This document shows, piece after piece, positions 46,622-57,792 of a stretch of DNA of 64,000 bases (positions within the stretch are counted from its first letter, which is position 1; every line of letters starts with the position of its first letter). This DNA is from Ananas comosus (Eukaryota > Streptophyta > Magnoliopsida > Poales > Bromeliaceae). The stretch is from contig NW_017893345.1 of NCBI RefSeq assembly GCF_001540865.1, positions 1-64,000 of the forward strand, given 5' to 3'. Both the position numbers and the translations under genes were made by a program. The notes beneath the pieces were generated by a model that made no database searches, was not told the origin of the DNA, and saw only the letters and a program-made list of their open reading frames with translations.

Positions 46622-48203
46622 CCACCCCAGCCCCCTTAGAGAGCTCTTTTGAGCCCTACCCTGTGGAGATCAAGGTGAGAACTCTCCCTCTTGATTTCTT
46701 CTCCATTTTTGATGGATTTTAGCAAGTTTTGATCTCCACTTTCTCACTTTTCCCTGCTTCTTGTTGGATTCCACCATGGGAGAAGCTTGGATTTCAGGAT
46801 TGGGGCTTGATAGAAGATCAATCTTCAACCCTAGTGGATTCTAAGCTGGGCTTGGAGCATCTTGTGAGGTTAGTACCATGATCTACCATTTGGATCACGT
46901 TTTAGAGGATTTTTGATGTTGTAACCTAAGGATTGGAGACTTAGGGTTTAAAATGGGGAATTTTGATTTGAGGCTTTTTGATCTCAATTGATGGGCTTAG
47001 AACCTTTGTTTAGGTTGGTTTAGAAGGACTCTAACTCCCATTTGGAGATCGAGAGAGTTTTCTTCGCATTCAGTGAGTTTTCACCATTTTTTCTTGAGTT
47101 GCTTAATGTTTGAGTAATTGGTTGTTCGTAACGTTCGTATCTCTCTCTTTTCCTTACTTTTAGGGTGCTAAGAGAGTAGCGGGCACCTTCGTCGACCCAA
47201 ACGAAGGACGGCCAAGAGTTTCGGTGGGTTTGACTTCATGAAATAGGGGAGAAACGTCTCCTATGTATTTTATACTTGTCGTTTCATCGAAATACATGCA
47301 TATTCATGCTAGATAGGATTTCTATGAATTTTAGAATACTTAAAATGCATGTGCTATATATCATGAAAATTCAACTCTATATAATAGAGCAATATGTGTA
47401 ATATGCATGCATGTGAAAAATATTTTTTTTGGCAAGTTGGAAACATATCTCATATGATGAAACTGACTCGAATTATGTACTCCTGAACATTACACTCATG
47501 CTCGGACTTAGTGAACAAAAGTGCCATAAAGGGGCACTCGACTTAGTAAACTGTGAAACTGCAATATAGAGACATAGTGATAGGCCATCTGGACATCGAC
47601 TATATTTCATGTTTTAGACATGATGACATAGTGATAGGCCATTGAGACATTTGCTAGATTTCATATTTTAGACATGATGACTTGGGACTTGAAACGGACT
47701 TTTACGCTTGCTTGCCATTGTGCTCATTCGCACATGCTTGTGAGGGTCGCTCCCCACAAGCCGGCACTTCGGAGATAGTCATCACGACACATACTCGCCC
47801 GTGCGGGATTGGGCGCCGAAATGGGATGCCGTGGGGGAGGCTCATTCCTATAGTGGGGATGTTGACTACCACGGGGCCATTAGGCACGGCGCAGGCCGGA
47901 CTACCCACGAGTAGGTCCTACATGATCGGAACTGTGGTGACATAATATGTCTATTGGACATTGACTAGAATAGTAAACAATGACAACTTACTATTTACTC
48001 GTGGACATCATAGTAGTTGTACTTATGCATATTATGTTATGGTAGCATTCTGATTTATGCAAATTCATACTAAGTAGAGATATCATGTTGTAATAAACCT
48101 TCATGTTTAATTGCTTATTGTTCATATCACTTATACATATACTTACTTGCTTAGTTTTGGACCTAGTGGTGCTTTACACTGAAGTCAGTAATTGTCCACT
48201 GGA

Positions 48204-48221
48204 AACTATTATTTAATAGTT
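48204..48221 (+). other. LTR hairpin with acceptor-like tail (LTR B1)
   Basis: AACTATTATTTAATAGTT, an 8-bp stem, followed by CTCACGCCC and, near 48250, TTTCAGAGCC. Confidence 0.6.
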
Positions 48222-48600
48222 CTCACGCCCTCTGTTTTATGATTTTATTTCAGAGCCTTCAGCACCGGTGGAGACATGGGATCGCGACAAAGGGGTCGCG
48301 TAGCTAGATAGCAAGGATTTACTTTTGCTCAGGTGGTTTTCTCTCTTCTTCTTTTTTTTTGTAGAAAGAAAAAGAGGTTTTGTATCCATGTATAGAGACC
48401 ACCTATGTATTACTCTTAGCATTGGTGCTTTAGATTTGTTATTGTTTTTCCTCATGGTTTACTGTTAGTGGATGTTAGATCTTTTACTCTTTTCCTATGA
48501 TAGAATCTAGATGTTATATGCTCTGATATCGCTAGATCTCTTTGTATTATTGTCTTGTTTACCATTTTATTGTAGACGTCTTGTATGTTTGAGACGTATG

Positions 48601-48605
48601 GCGGA
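48601..48605. repeat. Target-site duplication of solo LTR B2 (GCGGA)
   Basis: GCGGA at 48601-48605 and at 51361-51365, exactly outside TG (48606) and CA (51360). Confidence 0.85.
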
Positions 48606-48799
48606 TGTAACGCACTGGACCTTTGCAAATTGCGAGGTTCGAGTGATTGGTCGTGTTCTGAGTTTTTCCAGATTTCCTGGAAGGTCGTTGACTGTGTTCC
48701 GACCTATGGCACGTGTCCCGAGGAATGCGGTACGAAGCCTTGCACCAAAACCCAAAAATTTGGATTTTGGTCAGCTCTCGGATTGGCTGTCTGGCGGGC

Positions 48800-49110
48800 T
48801 TGTACCGGTACAAGGTTGTGCTTGTACCGGTACAGAGCCGCGAACTCGCAAACCCGAGCCTCGGGTTTGCGTTTTCGCAGGTCTTGTACCGGTACAAGGG
48901 TGGTCTTGTACCGGTACAATGATTGATGGTTGTACCGGTACAGCCATCGGGCCTGTACCGGTACAGTGCCGCAGAACAGCGCAACCCGAGCCTCGGTTTG
49001 GATTTTCGTAGCTCTTGTACCGGTACAAGATCCCGTGTACCGGTACAAGGAGGCAGAATTTGCACTGTTTGCTCTGCAGGGGCTTATTTGCGATTGTGGG
49101 CTTCTTATAT
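48800..49110 (+). promoter_or_regulatory. Array of eight TGTACCGGTACA palindromes in LTR B2
   Basis: Palindromes at 48800-48813, 48823-48834, 48883-48898, 48906-48919, 48931-48942, 48954-48965, 49014-49029 and 49036-49047. Several are extended to CTTGTACCGGTACAAG. Two CCCGAGCCTCGGG-type inverted repeats (48852 and 48984) lie between them. A TATA-like TTATAT is at 49105-49110, about 58 bp after the last palindrome. This is the cleanest array in the window and a likely U3 control region. Confidence 0.65.
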
Positions 49111-50925
49111 CAGCACCCACGCCCCTAGGGCTCTCCCCTGGGCTGAGAAGAGTGGAGAACCAGGTAAGGGAGCTCCCCACACCATCTCTTTGGATTTGAT
49201 TCCCATTTTGCATAGTTTTTGATGGATTTTCCTCTCTTTTTCCCTTTTGGAGCTATTTCCACCATTGTTGGAGCTTGGGACTTGGATTTGGAGTTTGATT
49301 GAGGGAAGATACTTGAAGTGTGAGGACTTTGAGCTGGTTTTGAGGCTTCTAAGAGGTAAGTGGCAAGATCCTTTCCTCTAATCTTGGTTTTTAAAGGTTT
49401 CATTGAGATGAAACCCTAGATTTGGGATTTTAGGGTTTATTTTGGGCATTTTCGTTTTAGGGCTTTTGAAGCTCAATTGGTTGGATTAGAACCTTCCTCT
49501 AGGTTAGATTGGAAGGGTTCTAGCTCTCTTTTGGAGCATAGGAAGAGATTTCTACTATTGAGGTGAGTTTTGGCCCTTTTGCTTCTAGGTTAAAGATTGA
49601 GCTTATTGCTCTTCGTATCGATTGGATGACACCCTTTTTGATGCTTCTAGGGTGCTGGAAGACTTGTGGAAACCTCCGTTGGAGCAAACGAAAAGCTTCG
49701 TTGTCGTCGGTGGGTTTGACCTAGCCCATAATATGAGAAAATCTCATATTTGGTGATAAGTGCCTTGTTACTAATTAATTCATGCAGTTTCATATTAAAT
49801 GTATTTATTATGAGTTTTAGAATGCTTAAAATGCATAAGTTATATATGATGAAGTTTTGGACCTCTATGTAGTAGAGAGTTGCTTGATTGATCTTTGGTT
49901 GCATTTAGCCTTCTATATGAGGTTTGATTTCATGGTTCTAGAGAGTAAATGAGCTATGATTCATGCGTTTAAACATAAGTTTAATTGGGGCATGAAAGAT
50001 GACAATTGCTACAATTGTAGGCGTCGAACTTGATATCACGTGAATTGGAGAGCTAATGTCAACAAGCGGCATTGAGCTCAGGACTTGTGAGAACCTAGTG
50101 GATAGGGCCATTGAGGGATTTGGAAAACGTGTTGAACATCAAATTGCCTAAGTGTCATCAAGGGGCACTAGGCGTAGCAACTGTTGAAACTTCACATTGT
50201 GACTTAGACTAGATCTTCGGGATGCTAGTTATGATACCATGTTAGAGACATGAGGATGGGATATTTGAGACTTGGACTATGCTTGCTTGCCATTTGTGCT
50301 CATTCGCACATGCTTGTGAGGGTCGCTCCCTACAAGCCGGCACTCCGGAGTTAGCCTGCGCGACTTTTGATCGCTCGTGCGGTATTGAGAAGCCTACGGG
50401 GTCGAGTGGGACAGACACATTCCAAGAGTAGGAATGTCGGGCTACCACAGGCACTTAGGCGGCACAAGCTGGACTACCTTGGGTAAGTCCCTAATTGGAA
50501 ATGGAAATCGACACGGTGTCGAATATGAATAATCACTACTAGATAGGATTGGTAGTTGGATCACTGGGACACGTTTATGATACAGTATTGGTACATTTAG
50601 CATACTTGTCGGTTTCATTATTGCATCGTAGTATACTCGGTTGTTTGGACAGTTTTACCCTTATGCATTGACATATTGCATCGTGAAGTTTACTTGTTAT
50701 TATGTTGAGACATATTAGTATGCATCGGATATATTACCCTATGATAGCCTGGATGTACATTACCATGACTTCATGCTTATTTGAGACACAGTAGACTAGC
50801 ATTTCAATTATGCTTTCTTTCAGCAGTTTATGTATATGCTCCTTATTGCTTGTATTATTATCGTTACTTACCCTTATTTTTGGGGCCTAGTGGAGCAAGA
50901 GCTGAGGTCAGTAATTGCCCACTGG

Positions 50926-50944
50926 GAACTATAAATTATAGTTC
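50926..50944 (+). other. LTR hairpin with acceptor-like tail (LTR B2)
   Basis: GAACTATAAATTATAGTTC, a 9-bp stem with a one-base loop, followed by TCACGCCCTCTTTTTCTCG and TTTTTCAGAGCC at about 50968. Confidence 0.65.
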
Positions 50945-51412
50945 TCACGCCCTCTTTTTCTCGATGTTTTTCAGAGCCTTCCACTCAGGGTGAGGCCAGG
51001 GATCGCGGAAAGGGTATCGCCTCGGGCTAGCGCGCTTACCGGGGGATCGTTCGCTAGGTGGTCTACCTCTCGTGTTTTCTTTTGTGAGAGGTTGAGAGTT
51101 GTACCCACATATGTATAGAGACCACCATTTTTGTACTACTTATGGTTATCTTAATTTGACTAGCTTTATTTCTTTACCTTGGTGTAGATGATAGAACTTT
51201 ACTTGCTCTGATATCATTAGTTGCTAGTTATTTCATTTCTTGTATTTGTTCTATCTCTTGCTTTTATTTCCGCTTTTGTTGTAGACGCCTTATATGTGTA
51301 GACATATGGCGGGTCTGGGCACGCTACCGGGAGGGCCTCCGCCGGTCCCGGGGCGTGACAGCGGATCTCGACACGTCCCGGGCGAGCTTCCACTGGGTCC
51401 CGGGGCGTGACA

Positions 51413-52277
51413 TACTCCCCCTATATAGTATCCACCTGAGAGATTAATTATCTCATATTTCTTTTTCTCTCTAATTTTAAGCGTAGCTTAGTGGAAGCCG
51501 TGGCTCGAGTTCGAAAAATTTTCGACGTCGATTCGGAGGGCCGTTTGAGTGTGCGTGCGTCGTGGTTGCGTCGTTGGAGGCCGGGCGAGCGCGTGATTTC
51601 CTCTCCTTTCGACTTCTCGCCGTAGTTGGACAAGCTTTTCGAGGTGGGTTAATGTTATGCTTACCGGATTCTATGGATTTCCTCCTAATTCTATATGTTG
51701 ACAGCATATGTTTTTAGCTTCGTTTAGCATGTTGATTAGCTCGATTATTGGTTTTGCATGCTTTTGAACCTGAATTGGAGCTTAGAATATTAGCTAAAGT
51801 ATACATGTTGCACTTGGATTTGACCTAGGAGGAAACTAACGATTCTACATCGTCATTTGCTCAAACTATCAGATTTAGCTCTAGCAGCCGTAGTTTGTTT
51901 GTATTGCCGCAGTTTGTGGGCGGTGGATACCCAGAATAGTGTAGCATATATTTACGCTCGTGTTGAGATGCCGAGTGTATTTTTATAGCAGTGTTTAAAC
52001 TGTTCCGGATTGTCGGGTGCCGTTGAGGTTGACGGTGGACCCAGCTTGCTTTTTTGCATCAGATTGTGCCGAGGGCACGTGAGTTTGGTTGTTAGACCCT
52101 GTTTACTTGACTATAGCCTGTGAGAGCCTGATTAAGCTCGACAGAGACACGCTTGCATACTCGGTTAGTTAGCGCCCACGAGTGCCACTCCGGAGTCGGG
52201 CTTTGGCTTTTGCGCTGGTGTCGTTTTGTCCTGGTTGGACTTGCTCTCCACTGACGACCTTGTTTGGTGGCTGTTAG
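51413..52277 (+). repeat. 3' LTR of family C, second piece
   Basis: Resumes the family C LTR after the TACTC duplication and matches 39540-40410 at high identity. It ends at GTTAG (52273-52277), where another LTR begins. Confidence 0.85.
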
Positions 52278-53285
52278 TGTAACGTACCGAAGCCCGGTAG
52301 AGCGTAGTGGACTTTAGCGAAATGGACTAAAGCGTCCAAGAGAGATGGTTCGACAAGTTCCAATTAACATTCCAACAATGTTGGAAGGGTTAAAAAGGAG
52401 TTCTAAAAGAGTTAAAAGAATTTTAGCATCGGCCGTCGCGAAATAGAGTCGAAACGGTGCAAAAACTGCAGTCTGGGCAAAGTGTACCGGTACAACCATC
52501 GAGTTGTACCGGTACAACCAGCAGGCCGAGAGGGGGGGTAGCTCTCGGGTTTGCCTCTGCGTGATCGTGTAACCGGTGACAGAACAAAGTGTACCGGTAC
52601 ACTTTGGTCTGGCAGCAACAATGAGGTCTGCCACAAATAGAAAGAAGTTGAGGGTATTTTGGTAATTGTTACAACATGTAATATACCCCAATACCCCTTC
52701 CCACTCTCTTTTCACAGCCACTATCTCTCCCTCTCATTTCTCTCTTTCTCTCTCTAGGAAACTCCCCAAAGAGCAAGGAGAAGGAGGAGAAGGGCTTTTG
52801 GGGGGATTTGGAGCTTGTAGAAGATCTTGAAGCTCTCCAACAAGGTGGACTTGGGTGAGCTTGTGACCAAGCTGAGGTTTTGAGGAAAGTTGGGCCTAGG
52901 GTTTGGATTTGGGCCCTAGAACCTCGACGTGCGAAAACGAACTTCGATTGAAATTGATCGATGGTGAGTTTGGAACGCTTCGAAAAGGACGAAACCGTTA
53001 AAATCGCATTAAGTGCGTTAGAGGAGACCTTGGAGAGCAAGTGGAAAAAGTTTTGCAAAATTGCAGAGTTTTTGAGCTCTCGGGGTCCAGACCCTCAGCG
53101 AGGGACCGGTCCCCGTACGCGTGGAAAAGAGCAGAAAAGCTGCTCTACGCACAGCTTGCTCTCGGGGTCCGGTCACTCTAGAGGGTCCGGTCCCCGTAGC
53201 CGAGACTGGCCCAGTTTGGAGCAGTGCACGTTCTTGAGTGCAATTACAATCCCGAACCCTAGAGGTGTCTTCTGTTAACTTCTTC
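52278..53285 (+). mobile_element. Gypsy-like LTR (start) inserted in the family C LTR
   Basis: Begins TGTAACGTACCGAAGCCC exactly where the family C LTR breaks, so it is an insertion with GTTAG as the probable target; the second GTTAG copy is not found. It has a palindrome cluster (52483-52606), a CT-rich leader-like run (52726-52760) and GGGACCGGTCCC at 53102-53113. After about 53285 it changes into gag-remnant sequence without a clear LTR end or primer site, so it is truncated or joined to the next element. Confidence 0.55.
52483..52606 (+). promoter_or_regulatory. ACCGGT palindromes including a perfect 22-bp palindrome
   Basis: TGTACCGGTACA at 52483-52494, TTGTACCGGTACAA at 52504-52517, an interrupted copy near 52568, and a perfect 22-bp palindrome at 52585-52606 (arms CAAAGTGTACC). 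A weak TATA-like TAATATAC lies at about 52679, 72 bp on. Confidence 0.6.
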
Positions 53286-53319
53286 AGGATACGGGATTGT
53301 AGAAGTTCTCACCAGGCAC

Positions 53320-53595
53320 GGCGATGTGCATTGCATGATGAGAGGTGCATTCGTTGTGGGCGGCCGGGCTATGTGCGAGATGAGAGCCGCTGGGGGACGA
53401 CCAAACCTTGGCGTTGGCGATGGCCTTCTCCTCTCCAAGACAGCCTGTGGGTGTGCCACCTACGGCGTGGTCTGGAGAGCGAGTGATCAGAATGTGGCAA
53501 CCGGAGGGTTCGCAGCGAGCGGCAAGTGGCTATGGTACGTGACCCAGGTTAGGGAACCTACTGCTACCGACGATGTCATGGCAGGTGTGGTTTAG
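53320..53595 (+). pseudogene. Gag zinc-knuckle to protease-start remnant (family A)
   Basis: One frame reads CIRCGRPGYVRDES, a zinc knuckle with its His changed to Tyr. A shifted frame reads LWYVTQVREPTATDDVMAGVV, which matches the KVYAAQVEDSTSADRVVAGI junction of the family C gag-protease. The sequence then runs directly into the family A 3' region, so the protease, RT and integrase have been deleted. This shows that family A comes from an autonomous gypsy element by loss of pol. Confidence 0.6.
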
Positions 53596-55345
53596 TTGAA
53601 GCAGTCATACACTTTTGCATGATGTAAGGTTGGTGCATAGCATGCATTTGTCATGGTTAGTTGCTACTATATATACATTGTATAGTAGGGACCAAGTAGA
53701 TGGGTGAGTGAGGATACCCGGGTATGCTTGCATATGGAAGTGTAGTACCCGTTGGAGCAGGTAGAGAGCAAGTTGGCACTAGCGAGTCACTAGTGAGAGT
53801 CTAATGCTAAGACTCATGATAGATATGGAATTGGCGGATCGACTCTCAAAGCAATGTGAGTGGTTGATTGCGAGAGTTAAGCCATGACATGTGAGGACCT
53901 CTTGAGAGTCCCGAAATTTCGGATGTTGTCCCGGTAGATCGAACACTGAAAATGGAATCACTGTTGAGAAAAGCGATTAGTTAGTGGCCAAATACGGGCA
54001 CGTGGGCCTAATAGTACCTCAATGTGAGGTGGGCGAGTCATGCTTGTATGGCCGGCGTGCATAGGCAAAGTTGCCTAATGCTTGACTTAGCGTGGGATGC
54101 TATAGAGGTGTATAGAGTGCTCGAGTGTAGGTACTCGTGGAGTGTGGATTGGATCAGCCGGGAGAGTGTGTTGGTGGTAGCACTTGAGCATCGCTAGGTG
54201 TGAAGCATGCCAAGGATTACTCGTGGGGCTGATGGCTCGCACTAGGTGCTTAGGAGAGCCGATAGTAATATGTGTTGCTCGGGTGAGCGTGTCGTGTGAG
54301 ACGACGGTTGCGGGTATTGTTTGAGGACGATCTGTGCCTGGACCACTTGTGGACTGTGGAGGCTGGGCCCTTTGGACAGGCGCAGTCAGCTGTGGGTGAC
54401 AATGGCCCGATGCCTACGGGTAGGGCAGAGTTTTGATCAGGGCGCTAGTCCGAGTTGAGACCCGGGAGCGTGGAATGCCACGTGTGGGATCGATGCACCC
54501 GAGGACTTGACGTGGTTTGGTCTTGGTTGCTCCTGGTTGGAGTGTGTACGAATTCTCAAGTGAGAATTTCACCTAGTAGTGATGATTGGCTTTGCGCTTG
54601 CGAGCGAGAGATGCTGTGCGTAGTTGAGACAGATTTAGGCGGTAGGCCTACGTAGAATGGTGGCCTGTGGCTCACCTGTGGAAACCGAGGAAAGCGGTTT
54701 GGATGATGACTCTGTCAGTGAAGCTGGTTTGGATACACGAACAGAGGGTTCGTGTGAGTTCGTTGCAAGAACGGATTAGTGCTGGCCGTGGCTTATGATG
54801 TCAAGATAAAGCGGTCTCTAGGAGACACTTGCATAATTGATAGATACGAGAGATTGAGAATAATGCTTTCTTGAGAATTAAAATTGGAGTTGTGCCGGAG
54901 CGAGCCATCTCGTAGTAGAGCAAGGATTCGATTGTGATGGTAGCACTCGCGATGGGTCGATGCACCAATGATATTGCTTCTAAGCAATGCCGGTGATCGA
55001 ATCGGAGTGTGTTCCCTGATAGGGTGAGAAGTGCAAAGAGGAGTTCTTTGCAACCTGGTTGGCGAGTGGTGTTGGAGCGTGTAGAGTCATCAAGTATTGA
55101 CTTACACTGCCACCGAGACTTGCGGAGCAATAATGCACTTTTGGTGTTGCACAGGGCAAATGTGAGTGAATCTGGTCTCACATCCTCCGTAGTGGGCCTT
55201 TAGATAGTTCCGATGAGTGAAAGGCCACTCCGAAGTGCGAAAGTGCATTGGAATCCTCAATTGCTCAATAAGTTGAGTTAAGATATGAGTTTGGTTTGAA
55301 GTGATTTGAGTTTCGAGGACAAAACTCTTTTTAAGAATGGAAGAG
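53596..55345 (+). mobile_element. 3' interior of family A element A3, non-coding
   Basis: It matches 2215-3782 and the 12550-13917 region, with blocks around TTTTGCATGATGT, GGGCCTAATAGTACCTC, GACAGGCGCAGTCAGCTGTG, CACATCCTCCGTAGTGGGCC and GAGGACAAAACTC. It ends with purine-rich AAGAATGGAAGAG before the LTR. No supported ORF. Sequence here is cleaner than in A1, which makes it the best reference for the interior. Confidence 0.65.
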
Positions 55346-57750
55346 TGTAGCATACCGGACTTCTATAATTATGAAGTTACGGTGTATGTTGGTTTGGAGA
55401 GCCATTAGAATGGTTCCGGTGATGTTTGGGAGCATTCGGGCGTTTCGATGCGTGCCGGACGCGAAAACGGAACCCGAAAGATAATGTTGGACCGTGATCT
55501 AAATCCGGCATAAGCGTGGATGAAAAAATGGTTTGAACGCACCCGGAAACATGTGTTGGGAGTCTCGATGCGATTTGAGGTGAATCGGAGACCCACGGAG
55601 GAAAAACGAGCGAAAACGAACTAAAATTGGCGAAAATGCTGAAATTTTGACTAAGTCTGAAAATGCTGATTTTCTAGACCTACGGGGTCCGGTCCCTAGC
55701 TTCAAGGACCGGTCTCCGAAGCCCGAAAATGCCTAGTTTGGGCTGATGGCAGTCTTGTAAATATTGGAGAACTTTATATATAGGAGGGGTTTGGTTCCCC
55801 TTTCTTCTTCCTCCTCATTCCACACACACAACACACACAAAAGGGTAGAGAGAGGAGCTCCTCCCTCTCTCTAGATTTCTCGTCCATCTCTCTAGATCCA
55901 TCTCCCAAACTTTGGATTTTGGAGGAGAATGACCTCATGAACGTGTGGGAGGCGACGGTTCGGGCTCTCGTGCACCCGTTAGAGCGGCGTGCTTCCGTCT
56001 CGGCGTTCAAATTTCGGTAAGTGTTTAGAATTTGGTTAAATCCTTTATGCTTAATGTTCCAGTGGTGTCTAAAGTAGTTCTAACATGTTTTCTCCCCTAT
56101 TTGGGTTATTTGGAGATTGTATGCATGCTAGGGTTCCAAATGGGACTTTGGTATATATGAGGGTTTGATCTAAATTGACCTTATATAAACCTAATTGCTA
56201 GGTATTCTGACGCGTTGGCGAAGTCGGTTCGGCGATCCTTCGAGCCTGTGCAAAGATATTGAAGAAAAAGACGATTTGGCTTCGTTTTCGCTTGGAGAGC
56301 CGAGGCCACGTCCAAAAATCACGAGAATAGACCCCGAGCATCATGGCATCAAATTATAGACCTATAAAATCCGGGGCCGCGAATTGACGCACGGTTGGTG
56401 ACTAGATGCAAGATTGGGCCGAGCCAGGCGGCGTGTGCCGCGGGAGGCCGATTGCAAGTGTCGGCACACAATCGGAATGAGATTTGAGGTGGGTTGTGCT
56501 TCACCGAAGCAACTAGGTCACCTCCAAGTCGAAGTGAAGTATAGTTTTCAAATTAATGCATATAGGTGTATTGGTAGGCTAATATGATAATATGAATACT
56601 TGAAACATATTATGTAGTTAATGTTACCTACCATTGAGATGAAATGCATAATGATATATGGTATATGCTAGATGAATGCATGAGTTTAATGCTAGATGAA
56701 AGCATGAAAATGATGATATGTATATGCATGATTCCTATTGTACTAGAGAATGTTGCTTATCATGAGATGTTAGATGAAACATATGCATGTTGATATACCA
56801 TGAGATGCTAGCATGTTGGTATATTGTAGATTATGTTAAATAACATATGCATGTCGAGCTTGGTTCGATAACTCTTGGATGGTTAGAAACTTGATATTGG
56901 GCAATGAAAATGTGTAAACGATGATACTCGATATGGACAGCTAGGATGTCAATAGATCGAGTGGCATTTGATATTAGTGTAGTAAAGACACTATGATGTA
57001 AACATAGGGATAGATGAGTTCCCGAGTTGATTGATATGTGGCATGAAACCTAGTGTAGATGAAACACTTGATATAGGCTATGATATGTGACATGAGAACT
57101 TTAGTGTATAAGAACACTATGGCATTAAATATAAGGATAGTTTGATTCCCGCGTGATTGCTAACCCTAGTTGACAGGGTATACTCAGCGGACGAGGATTG
57201 GATCATACTCACTTAGCCTGTTTTGAGCTTGGGGTGGTCGCTACACACAAGCCGTGCACTCCGGAGTTTGGTCACACGAGGGGCAGTAGCTAGCTACTCG
57301 GATGAGTCGAATGGCTGGGACTCCTCACCTATAGAATTTGAGATGTGAGTCGGGGCGAACCTTCGGGTTAGCCAAGTGATTAGGTGACAATCATATGAGC
57401 TGTAGAGTGGATTCGGTATCCCAGTTGAGTGGATTTAAGGCTGAGGTGCAAGTGAGACGTTTTTTGCATCGAGCCTGGTTTTGCGCGGTATTTCGCGGAT
57501 AATTGACTCAAGACCGAGTCGGATGGATAGTTTGATAAAGATAGATGAAACCTTATGAGCAGAATTGTCAATAACATGAATTTAAGATAGAAGAAACCTT
57601 AGATGCCAATTGGATGAGCTATAAATAACGGGATTGAAGGTGGTATCAATTGGTCTACTAGTTGGTTGCATAGTTGCATAGATCGCATGATTTACATATT
57701 GCATATTGTGAGGCATGAACATAATAATGTTAGTTGTATGAATTATATGA

Positions 57751-57752
<2 letters not shown>
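55346..57752 (+). repeat. Family A LTR (copy A3), truncated
   Basis: Starts TGTAGCATACCGGACTTC and follows the family A LTR to about 57750: CA-rich and CT-rich leader (55820-55900), ACGCGTTGGCGAAG (56210), GCCGCGGGAGGCCGATTGC (56437) and GACAGGGTATACTC (57172). The distal third with the hairpin is missing; the copy ends in a (TA)n run. GGTCCGGTCCC and GGACCGGTCTCC lie at about 55685-55720, 55-90 bp before TATATATA at 55775-55782. Confidence 0.65.

Positions 57753-57789
<37 letters not shown>
57753..57789. repeat. (TA)n microsatellite at an element junction
   Basis: About 18 TA units between the truncated A3 LTR and the truncated Sirevirus. The run marks the breakpoint of both. Confidence 0.85.

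Positions 57790-57792
<3 letters not shown>

Larger units (their letters stand above)
48606..51360 (+). mobile_element. Solo LTR B2 nested inside solo LTR B1
   Basis: 2755 bp, TGTAACGCACTGGACC to CCCGGGGCGTGACA. It is homologous to B1 over its whole length, and sits 47 bp before B1's end with a GCGGA duplication. The intact palindrome array and fewer decayed sites suggest it is younger than B1. The overlapping ORFs at 48511-49222 on both strands are read from the palindrome array (repeated LYRYK and VPVQ peptides) and are not genes. Confidence 0.85.
46208..51412 (+). mobile_element. Solo LTR B1 (46208-48605 plus 51366-51412), interrupted by solo LTR B2
   Basis: It begins TGTAACACACTGGACCC and ends CGGGGCGTGACA. 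Its own length without the insert is about 2.45 kb. There is no primer site or coding region, only LTR sequence between matching 5-bp duplications, which is the mark of a solo LTR left by recombination between two LTRs. The LTR-type landmarks are the palindrome cluster near 46404, TATTTATA at 46614, a long central AT-rich part, the hairpin at 48204 and CAGAGCCTTC. It is related to 61855-62660, which is followed by an autonomous gypsy gag. Confidence 0.85.
39471..52277 (+). mobile_element. Ty3/gypsy chromovirus (family C), decayed, with nested insertions
   Basis: 5' LTR 39471-41030, primer site 41039-41050, gag-pol 41336-46086, purine tract 46123-46133, 3' LTR from 46134. The 3' LTR is split at 46207/51418 by nested family B solo LTRs and again at 52278 by another LTR; its last third is outside what I can find. 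RT before integrase fixes Ty3/gypsy. The chromo-like C-terminus and LTR style point to the Tekay/Del chromoviruses. Many CAG/TGG to TAG/TGA-type stops indicate an old methylated copy. The 5' flank is TTTAC (39466-39470); the matching duplication is not seen. Confidence 0.85.

Noticed and set aside
48800..49047. CRISPR-like array
   Set aside because: The repeats are short palindromes with irregular spacing, no uniform spacers, and the genome is a plant.
48511..49222. Overlapping ORFs of 60-169 codons with repeated LYRYK and VPVQ peptides
   Set aside because: They are translations of the TGTACCGGTACA palindrome array and appear on both strands.
46208..51412. A complete two-LTR element without interior
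   Set aside because: Exact TACTC and GCGGA duplications show two nested solo LTRs instead.
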